DNA from: Streptomyces himalayensis subsp. himalayensis
Lineage (GTDB): Bacteria > Actinomycetota > Actinomycetes > Streptomycetales > Streptomycetaceae
DNA length: 64,000 nucleotides
Direction: 5' to 3'
Assembly: GCF_013778455.1 (NCBI RefSeq)
Contig: NZ_JACEHE010000006.1
Span: forward strand, 248,001-312,000
The notes beneath the pieces were generated by a model. The model searched no databases and was not told the DNA's origin. It saw only the letters and a program-made list of their open reading frames with translations. Each line of letters begins with the position of its first letter. The first letter of the stretch is position 1. The translations under genes and the position numbers were made by a program. Below are positions 8,172 to 16,611 of this stretch, in pieces.

Positions 8172-8675
8172 CGCCGCCTCGAACGCCTCGTACGCCTCCT
8201 TGTCGAAGAGGACGAACCTCACCTCCTCGACGGGCGGCGCGGCGGCCTCCCGCACGGTGCGGATGGCGATGCGGGCCCCGTCGTCCAGAGGCCAGCCGTA
8301 GCGTCCGGTGGAGATCGCGGGGAAGGCGACGGTCCGTGCGCCCAGCTCGGCGGCGATGCGCAGCGACTGCCGGTAGCAGGAGGCCAGCAGCGCGGAACGG
8401 TCCTCGCCGTGGGACCAGACGGGGCCCACCGTGTGGATCACGTGAGCGGCGTGCAGCTGCCCCGCCGTGGTGGCGGCTGCCCGGCCGGTGGGCAGCCCTC
8501 CGCCGTACACGGAGGCCCGCAGCTTGCGGCACTCCTCGAGGATCGCGGGCCCGCCCCGCCGGTGGATCGCTCCGTCGACACCCCCGCCGCCCAGCAGTGA
8601 GGAGTTCGCGGCGTTGACGATGGCGTCGACCGTCTGCTCGGTGATGTCCCCCTGTACCAGGGTGATGGCGGTCAT
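8148..8675 (-). CDS. Macrodomain protein (O-acetyl-ADP-ribose deacetylase type)
   Basis: A 175-residue single-domain macro protein. Signatures are LVQGDITEQTVDAIVNAANS, LLGGGGVDGAIHRRGGP, HTVGPVW and FPAISTGRYGWP, all ligand-binding loops of the MacroD/YmdB group. It likely hydrolyses O-acetyl-ADP-ribose, which sirtuins release, or removes ADP-ribose from acidic residues. ATG at 8675 is used; an in-frame ATG nine bases earlier has no ribosome site. The last codons lie inside a tandem repeat. Confidence 0.92.
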   Translation of the reverse strand: MTAITLVQGDITEQTVDAIVNAANSSLLGGGGVDGAIHRRGGPAILEECRKLRASVYGGGLPTGRAAATTAGQLHAAHVIHTVGPVWSHGEDRSALLASCYRQSLRIAAELGARTVAFPAISTGRYGWPLDDGARIAIRTVREAAAPPVEEVRFVLFDKEAYEAFEAALAEPAKS

Positions 8676-8812
8676 ATCACCCATCGTACGAAGCTGCGCG
8701 GGGGTCGGCAGGGCCCGAGGGCCAGCCGATTTCCGTAGGTCAGCAGGCCCCGGAAGATCGGCAGACGTGACCCCGTGCGCGCTGCGGCCCGCCCGTCCCG
8801 GAGGCCCGGAGA

Positions 8813-10237
8813 TCACGCCGCCCTCTGCCGCAGTCGCCGCCACACCGCCTTCGCCGCATTGTGCCCCGACATCCCGTGCACTCCGGGCCCGGGCGGTGTC
8901 GCCGACGAGCAGATGAAGATCGCCGGGTGCGGGGTGTTGTACGGGAAGAGGGAGAGCTTGGGGCGGAGCAGGAGCTGCAGGCCGGAGGCGGCGCCGCAGG
9001 CGATGTCGCCGCCGACGTAGTTCGGGTTCCGGGCGGCGAGCTCGGGCGGACCCGCCGTGGCGCGCGCCAGGACGCGATCGCGGAAGCCGGGGGCGAACCG
9101 CTCCAGCTGCCGCTCGACGGCGTCCGTCAGGTCGCCGTCCCAGCCGTTCGGAACATGGCCGTACGCCCAGAAGACCTGCTTTCCGGCGGGTGCGCGGGAC
9201 GGGTCGGCGAGGCTCGGCTGCACCGTGATCAGGAACGGCGGATCCGGCGCCCGGCCTTCTCGGGACGCCGCACGCAGGGCCGTCCCGATCTCCTGGATGC
9301 CGGCTCCGACCTGCACCGTCCCGGCGCGGCGCGGCTCCTCGGCGGTCCACGGCACCGGCCCGTCCAGCGCATAGTCGATCTTGAACACGCCGGCGCCGTA
9401 CCGATAACGCTCGTAGGCCCGACCCAGCCCGGCGATCCGGGCGAGCGCGGCGGGCGAGGTGTCGAAGACGTACGCGCGCGCGGGCGGCAGGTCGTCCAGG
9501 CGCTTGACCTCGTAGTCCGTGTGCACGAGGCCGCCGAGGTCCTTCAGATACGCGGTGAGGGCGTCGGCGATCGACTGGGAGCCGCCGCGAGCGACCGGCC
9601 AGCCGCCCGCGTGCGCGGCCAGCGCGAAGACCAGACCGACGGCGCCGGTGGCGAGGCCGTCGAGCGGCGCGATGACATGGGCGACGAGCCCTGCGAACAG
9701 GGCTTTCGCCCGGTCGTCGCGGAACCGGCGCATCAGCCACGTCGACGGCGGCAGGCCCACGAGGCCGAAGCGGGCCAGGGTGACCGGGTCGCGTGGGAGC
9801 GCAGTCAACGGCAGCGACATGAAGTCGCGGGCGAGGGTGTCCCACCTGCTGGTGAAGGGGGCGACCAGCCTGCGGTACGTCCCGGCGTCGCGCGGCCCCA
9901 ACGACGCGGCCGTCTCGGCGACGGAGCGCGACAGCACCGCGGCCGTGCCGTCCAGGAAGGGGTGTGCCATGGGCAGCGGGGCATGGAGCCACTCCAGGCC
10001 GTACCGCTCGAGGGGCATCGCCTTGAACGCGGGCGAGTTGATCCCCAGCGGGTGGGCGGCGGAACATGGGTCGTGCCGGAAACCCGGCAGCGTGAGCTCT
10101 TCGGTCCGCGCTCCCCCGCCCACCGTGTCCCGCGCCTCGAAGACGGCGACGGAGAAGCCGCGGCGGGCCAGCTCGACGGCAGCGGTCAGTCCATTCGGCC
10201 CCGCACCCACGACGACGGCATCGAGCATCGACGGCAC
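8813..10237 (-). CDS. Phytoene-desaturase-like FAD-dependent oxidoreductase
   Basis: A 474-residue amine oxidase/phytoene dehydrogenase superfamily protein. It starts with a Rossmann FAD motif, [20 protein letters not shown], followed by an FAD ribose-binding Glu in [15 protein letters not shown]. The C-terminal GGDIACGA region is typical of the NAD(P)/FAD-dependent group. No carotenoid synthase genes lie nearby, so I would not call it a carotenoid enzyme; substrate unknown. It is monocistronic as far as the sequence shows. Confidence 0.82.
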   Translation of the reverse strand: MPSMLDAVVVGAGPNGLTAAVELARRGFSVAVFEARDTVGGGARTEELTLPGFRHDPCSAAHPLGINSPAFKAMPLERYGLEWLHAPLPMAHPFLDGTAAVLSRSVAETAASLGPRDAGTYRRLVAPFTSRWDTLARDFMSLPLTALPRDPVTLARFGLVGLPPSTWLMRRFRDDRAKALFAGLVAHVIAPLDGLATGAVGLVFALAAHAGGWPVARGGSQSIADALTAYLKDLGGLVHTDYEVKRLDDLPPARAYVFDTSPAALARIAGLGRAYERYRYGAGVFKIDYALDGPVPWTAEEPRRAGTVQVGAGIQEIGTALRAASREGRAPDPPFLITVQPSLADPSRAPAGKQVFWAYGHVPNGWDGDLTDAVERQLERFAPGFRDRVLARATAGPPELAARNPNYVGGDIACGAASGLQLLLRPKLSLFPYNTPHPAIFICSSATPPGPGVHGMSGHNAAKAVWRRLRQRAA

Positions 10238-10484
10238 CTTCGGACTCCCTTGTCAGCCGACGGCCACTGCAACCACAGGATATGCCGCGCCTCTGACAGC
10301 CCGACGGGGAGTTGGCAGCCTGCCTGGCCTGCCTTGAAAGCAAGGGGCCCGGCCACCTTGGCAGCGAGCCGGGCCAGGCTTGGATCCGGCCCGGCCAGAC
10401 TCGGGGAACCGGCCCGGCGGGCGTGGGGGGCCGGCCCGATGGGGCGTTGACAGCCGGCCTGGCGGGGCGTTCCTGGCCGCCCGG

Positions 10485-10729
10485 CGTCACAGGTCTGTTC
10501 GTCGACATCGGGCTGCCGTGACATCGGGCTGCCGTTCGACGGCTTCATCGACATGCCGTGGCTGCCGCGCGACGCCGACGACTGGCCGCCCGTCGGCACG
10601 GAGGTCGAGCTGCAGGTGACCACCGTGCGGTTCGACTTCGAGGACGCCCGGGCACGCCTTCAGATCAGGCTCTGCCCGAGAGCAACCCCGCAACCCGGCG
10701 AGCCGTGGCCGCGTCCCGCGCGGCCGTGA
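10485..10729 (+). pseudogene. S1-like RNA-binding-fold protein relic, frameshifted by a 16-bp duplication
   Basis: The reading GVTGLFVDIGLP continues as FDGFIDMPWLPRDADDW and then VGTEVELQVTTVRFD only after a frame change. The break is caused by an exact 16-bp tandem duplication (10504-10519 and 10520-10535), which puts a TGA at 10519. Removing one copy restores a frame through about 10675. The pattern resembles an S1/OB-fold strand arrangement. Upstream sequence (10240-10480) is low-complexity with no clear start; downstream it runs into the phosphatase gene on the other strand. Identity as S1-like is inferred. Confidence 0.55.
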
Positions 10730-11492
10730 ACGGCAGCGCATTGCCCCCCGTTATCCGGAACGGCTCGCCCGCACGCGTCAGATGTGCACCGCCCGCCTCC
10801 TCCACGAGCAGCACCCCGGCGGCGTGGTCCCAGGCGGCCTCCCACGAGAAGGCCACGGCGTCCACCTCACCGCGGGCGACGGCCAGATACTCCAGCCCGG
10901 CCGAGCCGCACGGCCGCGGGTCCACGCCCTCCACGCGCAGCCCGAGCAGGGCCTGCTTCTGCTCGGGCGTGGTGTAGTCCGGGTGGGACGTGGCCACCTG
11001 CAGCACCTGACCCGCGGCGGGCGAACCGGCCCGCAGCGGTTCGCCGTTGAGCACGGCTCCCTGCCCGCGAACAGCCACGGCCAGCTCGTCGAGCGCCGGG
11101 GCATACGTCCACGAGGCGAGCACCTCGCCGCCCAGCGCAAGCGCGACGAGCGTGCAGAACCCGGGGTCCCCGTGCACGAACTGCCGCGTCCCGTCGACCG
11201 GGTCGACGATCCACACCGGCGCCCCGCCGCGTATCGCCTCGTACGTCGTCGGGTCCGCGTGCACCGCCTCCTCGCCGACGACCACCGAGCCCGGCAGCAG
11301 CTCGGTGAGCGCTGTCGTCAGGAACTCCTCGGCCAGCCGGTCCGCCACGGTCACCAGGTCGTGCGGCCCGCTCTTCTCGACGATCTCGTGCGCGGCGAGC
11401 TGCCGGAAGCGAGGCACGATCTCCACGGCGGCCGCCTTGCGGACCACCTCCTCGACGTGGGTGAGTCCGTGTACGAGAAAGTCATCAATCAT
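10665..11492 (-). CDS. Inositol monophosphatase family protein
   Basis: Mg-dependent phosphatase of the IMPase fold, 275 residues. The metal site is complete: GEEAVHAD, then WIVDPVDGTRQFVHG (DPxDGT), then WEAAWDHAAG (WDxAAG). Such proteins act on inositol phosphate, histidinol phosphate or PAP; sequence alone does not decide. ATG at 11492 starts the family N-terminus, with GGA just upstream. Its 3' end overlaps the degenerate S1-like relic on the opposite strand. Confidence 0.9.
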   Translation of the reverse strand: MIDDFLVHGLTHVEEVVRKAAAVEIVPRFRQLAAHEIVEKSGPHDLVTVADRLAEEFLTTALTELLPGSVVVGEEAVHADPTTYEAIRGGAPVWIVDPVDGTRQFVHGDPGFCTLVALALGGEVLASWTYAPALDELAVAVRGQGAVLNGEPLRAGSPAAGQVLQVATSHPDYTTPEQKQALLGLRVEGVDPRPCGSAGLEYLAVARGEVDAVAFSWEAAWDHAAGVLLVEEAGGAHLTRAGEPFRITGGNALPFTAARDAATARRVAGLLSGRA

Positions 11493-11625
11493 GCGTCCAT
11501 GAGAGCATGCGCCACTGACATCGCCCGCCGGGCCCGGTGTACAGGGGATGGAATCACCGTGAACGGGACGAAAGCCGCCCCGCTCCGCCGCCTCGTCCTC
11601 GGGCTTCCGCAGCTGAGGCCGTCCC

Positions 11626-13491
11626 TCAGCGCCCCACGGCGTACCCCTGCATCCCACGCGGATTGGCCGCCGCCGACAGAATCCCGGTCTCCGGGTCCCT
11701 GGCCACCGCGCACAGCCGCCCCTCCGACCACGGCTCCCCCACCGTCACCTCATGGCCGCGGCGCCTCAGCTCCTCGACGACCTCGGGATCCATACGGGAC
11801 TCGACGGTGACGGAGCCCGGTCGCATCCCGCGCGGGTAGAAGGAACCGGGGAAGCTGTCGTTGTGCCAGTTCGGGGCGTCGATGGCGCCCTGCAGGTCGA
11901 GCCCGCCGCGCACCGGCCCGCGCAGCGCCACCGCCAGGAAGAAGTGCACCTGCCACTGGTCCTGCTGATCACCGCCGGGCGTTCCGAACGCCATCACCGG
12001 CACCCCGTCCTTCAGGGCGAGGGACGGGGTCAGCGTCGTACGGGGCCGTCGGCCGGGCGTGAGCGAGTTCGGCAGGCACTCCTCCAGCCACGCCATCTGC
12101 AGGCGCGTGCCGAGCGGAAAGCCCAGCTCGGGCACGACGGGATTGGACTGCAGCCAGCCGCCGCTGGGCGTGGCCGCGATCATGTTGCCCCAGCGGTCGA
12201 CGATGTCGAGATGGCACGTGTCGCCACGGGTGCCGCCGTCGGGTGCGACATCCGGTTCGCCGGGCACGGACGATGCGCCGGATACGGGCGAGCGGCCGCT
12301 CCCGCCCACGGTCGGCTCGCCCACGCCCGCCCCCGCGAGACCCGTCGCATCGAAGCCGGGCTCTCCGGAGGCCACCACGCGCGCGTGCGCGCTCAGCTTC
12401 GGCGTGCGCCCGCCCGGACTCCCCGGCCGCAGCTCGGGCGAGGCCTTGGCGTCGATGAGCGCGCGCCGCTGCGTGTTGTACGCGTCGGACAGCAGCTCGG
12501 CGACGGGCACCTCCGCCGCGTCCCCGTACCAGGCCTCGCGGTCCGCCATCGCGAGCTTGCAGCCCTCGATGAGCAGGTGCACGTAGTCGGCGGAGCCGTA
12601 TTCGGGCAGCTCCTGGGGGAGCAGGGCGAGCTGCTGCAGGAAGACGGGGCCCTGGCTCCACCCGCCCGCCTTGCACAGCGTCCAGCCGCGCCAGTCGTAC
12701 GTCACCGGCGCCTCGTACGACGCGGACCAGGAGGCGAGATCGTCCAGGGTGAGCGTGCCGGTGTGCCGGGTGCCGCTGGTGTCCATCGTGGGGCGCTGCG
12801 CCTGCCGTATGAGCGCCTCGGCGATGAACCCGCGGCTCCAGATCTGCCGTGCGGCCTCGATCTGTGCGACCCGGTCCGTGCCGCCCGCCTCGGTCGCCTC
12901 GGCGATCAGGCGGCGCCAGGTGGCGGCCAGCGCCGGATTGCGAAGCAACTCCCCCGGCCGTGGGGAGCGGCCCCCTGGCAGATACACCTCCGCCGACGAG
13001 GTCCACTCGGTCTCGAAGAGCTCACGGACCGTCTGCACGGTCTCGCAGACGCGCTCCACGGGCGCGTGGCCGTCTTCGGCGTACCCGATGGCGTACGCGA
13101 GGACGTCGGCGAGCGACTTCGTGCCGTAGTCGCGAAGGAGCAGCATCCAGGCGTCGAAAGCGCCGGGCACGGCGGCGGCGAGCGGCCCGGTGCCCGGGAC
13201 GAGGTCCAGTCCCAGTGACCGGTAGTGGGCGACGGTGGCCCCGGCGGGCGCGACGCCCTGCCCGCACAGCACGCGCACCTCGCCGCCCGCCGGCGCAAGG
13301 ATGATCGGTACCTCACCCCCGGGGCCGTTGAGGTGTGGCTCGACGACATGGAGTACGAAACCGGCGGCGACCGCGGCGTCGTAGGCGTTGCCGCCACCCT
13401 CCAGCACGGCCATCGCGGACTGCGAGGCGAGCCAGTGGGTGGAGGAGACCATGCCGAAGGTGCCCTGGAGCGTGGGCCGGGTACTGAACAT
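11626..13491 (-). CDS. Gamma-glutamyltransferase family protein (no signal peptide)
   Basis: A 621-residue Ntn-hydrolase of the GGT family. GGNAYDAAVAAGF and the GTPGGDQQDQ loop match the family. The autoprocessing nucleophile is probably the Thr in GDTCHLDIVDRWGNM, though the usual TTH is TCH here. Unlike the second GGT homologue (44139-45938) it has no export signal, so it is probably cytoplasmic and may act on another gamma-glutamyl or cephalosporin-like amide. ATG at 13491 is chosen because GAGGTGAG sits upstream; an ATG ten codons earlier is weaker. Confidence 0.85.
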   Translation of the reverse strand: MFSTRPTLQGTFGMVSSTHWLASQSAMAVLEGGGNAYDAAVAAGFVLHVVEPHLNGPGGEVPIILAPAGGEVRVLCGQGVAPAGATVAHYRSLGLDLVPGTGPLAAAVPGAFDAWMLLLRDYGTKSLADVLAYAIGYAEDGHAPVERVCETVQTVRELFETEWTSSAEVYLPGGRSPRPGELLRNPALAATWRRLIAEATEAGGTDRVAQIEAARQIWSRGFIAEALIRQAQRPTMDTSGTRHTGTLTLDDLASWSASYEAPVTYDWRGWTLCKAGGWSQGPVFLQQLALLPQELPEYGSADYVHLLIEGCKLAMADREAWYGDAAEVPVAELLSDAYNTQRRALIDAKASPELRPGSPGGRTPKLSAHARVVASGEPGFDATGLAGAGVGEPTVGGSGRSPVSGASSVPGEPDVAPDGGTRGDTCHLDIVDRWGNMIAATPSGGWLQSNPVVPELGFPLGTRLQMAWLEECLPNSLTPGRRPRTTLTPSLALKDGVPVMAFGTPGGDQQDQWQVHFFLAVALRGPVRGGLDLQGAIDAPNWHNDSFPGSFYPRGMRPGSVTVESRMDPEVVEELRRRGHEVTVGEPWSEGRLCAVARDPETGILSAAANPRGMQGYAVGR

Positions 13492-13540
13492 CTGGCGTCT
13501 CACCTCGCTGTTTACGCGCATCGGTCCATCCGATCAGCGC

Positions 13541-13690
13541 TCAGGAACTGTCCTGGGGGTCTGGGGAGTTCCAGCCAGGACTCGCGTTCACGTGATCATC
13601 AAGCAGGCTATCGATCGCCCTGCGTTCCTTCTCCGCTGCCTCCGGCATGAGGTGGGCGTAGTGGTCGAGCGTGATGGTCGGCGAAGAGTG
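13541..13690 (-). pseudogene. Tyrosine recombinase (integrase) C-terminal relic
   Basis: Reads HSSPTITLDHYAHLMP and continues to a stop. This is the hallmark end of phage-type integrases, including the catalytic Tyr in LDHYAH. Everything upstream of the His is missing, and the sequence changes abruptly at 13690/13691 into a dehydrogenase relic on the other strand. Only about 50 codons survive. Confidence 0.7.
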
Positions 13691-13691
13691 A

Positions 13692-14010
13692 GGACTTGGT
13701 CGCGAGACCGCCCGCCGCCTCATCGAACTCGGTCACACCGTGCTTGTCGGAGCCCGCAACCCCGAACAGGGCGCGGAGGCCGCCGCCGCGCTCGGCGCAC
13801 GGTTCGTCCCCGTCGACGTGACCGACGACGCGTAAGTCGACGCCGCGGTCGCGGATGTCGCCGAGCACGAGGGCTCGATCGACGTTCTGATCAACAACGT
13901 CGGCATCCACGGCCCCACCGGTGACCCCAGCGCCCTGACCGGAGCCGACGCCCTCGGTGTCTTCGACGTCGACCTCGCCGGTGTGGTCCGGACGACCACC
14001 GCAGTTCGAC
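13692..14010 (+). pseudogene. Short-chain dehydrogenase relic with internal stop
   Basis: Reads GLGRETARRLIELGHTVLVG, then FVPVDVTDDA, a TAA at 13833-13835, then VDAAVADVAEHEGSIDVLIN and NVGI in the same frame. These are the SDR cofactor-binding and NNxG segments. The 5' end is cut at the integrase junction (13691) and the 3' catalytic half is lost. A single C-to-A change (TCA to TAA) would explain the stop. Confidence 0.75.
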
Positions 14011-14037
14011 CCGAACCCCGGCTCGTATCCGCTGCGG

Positions 14038-14460
14038 TCAGCCGGTGCGGCGGGAGCGGGACAGAGCCAGCCCGCCGAGGGCCGTGCCGATCAGCCCCAC
14101 CAGCATGGCCACGTAGGCCCCGCCCAACCCGTTGCCGGTGCCGAGACCACCGTCGGCGGTGGCCGCGACCAGCCCACCGAGGGCCATGCCGATCAGCCCC
14201 GCCACCATGGCCACCATGGCGCCGAGTGATCCGTTGGCAGCGCCGAGACGACCGGCGGGGCGGCCCAGCGCCAGCCCGGCGATGACCACGCCGGCCAGCC
14301 CCAGCAGCGCGCCCGTGCTGGCCCCGACCCGCCCGAGGCTGAAGTCGTAGAAACTGGCGGCGACCGACTGGACCGAGGAGTGCGCGGCCGCCGGTGCGGC
14401 AAGACCGATACCTCCGAGCAGGGCGGCCGCGGCGGCGGCAAGCAGACGACGACCAGACAT
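14038..14460 (-). CDS. DUF6223 family membrane protein
   Basis: A 140-residue protein with an N-terminal signal segment (LLAAAAAALLGGIGLAAPAA, cut near AHSS) and then three alternating hydrophobic, Gly/Ala-rich helices, consistent with a small multi-pass membrane protein. ATG at 14460 has AAGGAG eight bases upstream. It is divergent from a two-component system whose start lies 220 bp away, a pairing that suggests functional linkage. The molecular role of DUF6223 is not known to me. Confidence 0.75.
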   Translation of the reverse strand: MSGRRLLAAAAAALLGGIGLAAPAAAHSSVQSVAASFYDFSLGRVGASTGALLGLAGVVIAGLALGRPAGRLGAANGSLGAMVAMVAGLIGMALGGLVAATADGGLGTGNGLGGAYVAMLVGLIGTALGGLALSRSRRTG

Positions 14461-14667
14461 CAAGGTGCTCCTTCTCTTCCTGCGACTGAGTGTCGCCTGA
14501 GCATGTCTGGCGGACCCACCCCCGGTCGTCCGGCGAGTGCAGACACTTCGCACTGCCGCCGATGCCCCATCCGGCTACCACGCACGCCGCAGGAGGCGCG
14601 ACGGTACTGCGTGTGCGGTAGTCGGCCGCTCGTCCACGAGGGGGACTCGCCCGCGGTGGCAGCCGAC

Positions 14668-14673
14668 TAGGGT
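14668..14673 (+). promoter_or_regulatory. Candidate -10 box for a leaderless histidine kinase transcript
   Basis: TAGGGT ends six bases before the ATG at 14680. No purine-rich ribosome site precedes that ATG. Confidence 0.4.
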
Positions 14674-14679
14674 GCGCTC

Positions 14680-15810
14680 ATGCGTGCACATGAGTCCGGT
14701 GTCCGTGCCCGTGTCGGAGACTGGGTCATCGCTGTCGGCGTGGCGGCGGCACTGCTGGTTACCGGCCTGTCCGGGCAACGTTCCGCCACGAACCTCGACT
14801 TGCTCGGGTACGCGCTGCTGACGGCCGGCGGACTGGCGCTTGCCGCGCGCCGCCGGGCTCCGGTTGCCGTTCTGGCCGTCGCCGGACTGTGCGCGGTGGG
14901 GTACCAGGCGGTCGGTTTCGATGTGCCTGCTGTCGCGTACCTGTTCGCGGTGTACGCAGCCGTGCGTGCGGGACACCGCACCGTCACGGTGGCGGCGAGC
15001 GTGGCCATGCTGGCCCTGCTCCCGCTCGCGGCCCTGGCCTCGGGCCTGCATGACACGGGCGAGGCGTTCGCTCAGGCCCGAGGCGCCTTGGAGCTGGCCT
15101 GGCTGATCGCGGCCGGTGCCGCGGGTGAGGCGCTGCGGCAGGCCGAGCGGCGGGCGGACGAGGCCGAGCGCACCCGGGAGGAGACCGCGCGGCGCCGCGC
15201 CGACGAGGAGCGGCTGCACATCGCGAGGGAGCTGCACGATTCGCTCACCCACCAGATCTCGGTCATCAAGGTGCAGGCCGAAGTGGCCGTCCACGTGGCC
15301 CGCAAGCGTGGCGAGGAGGTGCCGGAGGCCCTGCTGGCGATCCAGGAGGCCGGTCGTGAGGCCAGCCGGGAGCTGCGTGCGACCCTGGAGGCGCTGCGCG
15401 ACGACGACACGGCCCCGCCGCGTGGGCTCGACGACGTCCCGGAACTGGTGGAACGAGCACGTAAGGCCGGCGGCCTTGAGGCGACGCTGACGATTGAGGG
15501 ACAGCGGCACGACGTGCCGGCCGCGGTGGGCCGGACCGTCTACCGGATCGTCCAGGAGTCGCTGACCAACATCGCCCGTCACGCGGACGCCGGCACGGCG
15601 TCGGTCCGGATCGACTGCCGTCCGGACGCCCTCGCGCTACGCATCGATGACGACGGCAAGGCCACATCAGTCACCGCGCCGACGCCCGGCGTCGGGCTGC
15701 TTGGGATGCGCGAACGCGTCACCGCCCTCGGCGGCCGGCTGCGGGCGGAACCGCGCGGCGACGGCGGCTTCACCGTCCAGGCCGAACTCCCCCTGGACCG
15801 AGTGTCATGA
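14680..15810 (+). CDS. Sensor histidine kinase, NarL/LiaS type
   Basis: A 376-residue membrane kinase. Several N-terminal hydrophobic segments (residues 15-150) are followed by a coiled region and the HisKA_3 dimerisation box RLHIARELHDSLTHQIS, with phospho-acceptor His near 186. The ATPase domain ends with VGLLGMRERVTALGG. The stop overlaps the start of the response regulator gene by 4 bp, so the two form a cognate pair. The signal sensed is unknown. Confidence 0.92.
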   Translation: MRAHESGVRARVGDWVIAVGVAAALLVTGLSGQRSATNLDLLGYALLTAGGLALAARRRAPVAVLAVAGLCAVGYQAVGFDVPAVAYLFAVYAAVRAGHRTVTVAASVAMLALLPLAALASGLHDTGEAFAQARGALELAWLIAAGAAGEALRQAERRADEAERTREETARRRADEERLHIARELHDSLTHQISVIKVQAEVAVHVARKRGEEVPEALLAIQEAGREASRELRATLEALRDDDTAPPRGLDDVPELVERARKAGGLEATLTIEGQRHDVPAAVGRTVYRIVQESLTNIARHADAGTASVRIDCRPDALALRIDDDGKATSVTAPTPGVGLLGMRERVTALGGRLRAEPRGDGGFTVQAELPLDRVS

Positions 15811-16469
15811 TCCGTGTCCTGCTGGTCGACGACCAGCCGCTCATTCGCAGTGGATTCCGGGCGCTCCTCGATCTCGAAGACGACATCGAGGTGGTGGCCG
15901 AGGCCGCCGACGGCAGCGAGGGCCTGGAGCTCGCCAAAGAGCACCTGCCCGACGTCGCGCTCGTCGACATCCGGATGCCGGTCCTCGACGGCATCGAGGC
16001 GACCCGGCGCATCGCCGCGGACCCGGCCCTGGCCGAGGTGCACGTCGTCATCCTGACCAACTACGGCTTGGACGAATACGTCTTCAACGCGCTGCGCGCC
16101 GGCGCTGCCGGGTTCCTGGTCAAGGACGTCGTGCCAGAAGACTTCCTGCACGCCGTACGCGTCGCCGCGCGTGGCGACGCCCTGCTCGCACCCTCGATCA
16201 CCCGCAAGCTGATCAGCCGGTACGTCACCCAGCCGCTCCCCACCGACACCGGCACGGGGCTGGAAGAGCTGACCAGCCGCGAACGCGAGGCCGTCGTTCT
16301 GGTCGCGCACGGCCTGTCCAACGACGAGATCGCGGGTCGTCTGGTGATCAGCCCGCTGACCGCGAAAACCCACATCAACCGGGCCATGGCCAAGCTCCAT
16401 GCCCGTGACCGGGCCCAACTCGTGGTCCTCGCCTACGAATCCGGCCTGGTGGCCCCACGCAACTCTTGA
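15807..16469 (+). CDS. Response regulator, NarL/LuxR family
   Basis: A 220-residue two-domain regulator. The receiver domain has acidic pocket DD at 8-9, phospho-acceptor Asp54 in LVDIRMP, a switch Thr in ILTNYG and Lys in FLVKDV. The C-terminal LuxR helix-turn-helix is LTSREREAVVLVAHGLSNDE through LTAKTHINRAMAKL. It is translated with the upstream kinase through an ATGA overlap. Possible targets include its own operon and the divergent DUF6223 gene. Confidence 0.94.
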   Translation: MIRVLLVDDQPLIRSGFRALLDLEDDIEVVAEAADGSEGLELAKEHLPDVALVDIRMPVLDGIEATRRIAADPALAEVHVVILTNYGLDEYVFNALRAGAAGFLVKDVVPEDFLHAVRVAARGDALLAPSITRKLISRYVTQPLPTDTGTGLEELTSREREAVVLVAHGLSNDEIAGRLVISPLTAKTHINRAMAKLHARDRAQLVVLAYESGLVAPRNS

Positions 16470-16567
16470 CATCGACGGTCCGGTCCGTCGTGGGCCGCAC
16501 GGGTGTGCTCAACGTCTTCGTCTGCCTTGCCGACCCTCGCGACTTCGCCCGATCTTGACATTCAGCC

Positions 16568-16599
16568 GGAGGTGAGGGGCGTCAGGGCCCCTCACCTCC
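16568..16599. terminator. Bidirectional terminator between convergent genes
   Basis: A 13-bp inverted repeat (arms 16568-16580 and 16587-16599) with a 6-base loop. It sits between the response regulator and the convergent MerR-VOC gene and could end both transcripts. Confidence 0.75.
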
Positions 16600-16611
16600 C
16601 GGTTCCCGGTG

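Noticed and set aside
8859..10450. A 529-codon plus-strand frame opposite the FAD oxidoreductase
   Set aside because: The minus-strand gene has full FAD-binding motifs; the plus-strand frame has none and is Arg/Gly-rich.
11752..13218. A 488-codon plus-strand frame opposite the gamma-glutamyltransferase homologue
   Set aside because: Antisense shadow of a gene with clear family motifs; no recognisable domain of its own.
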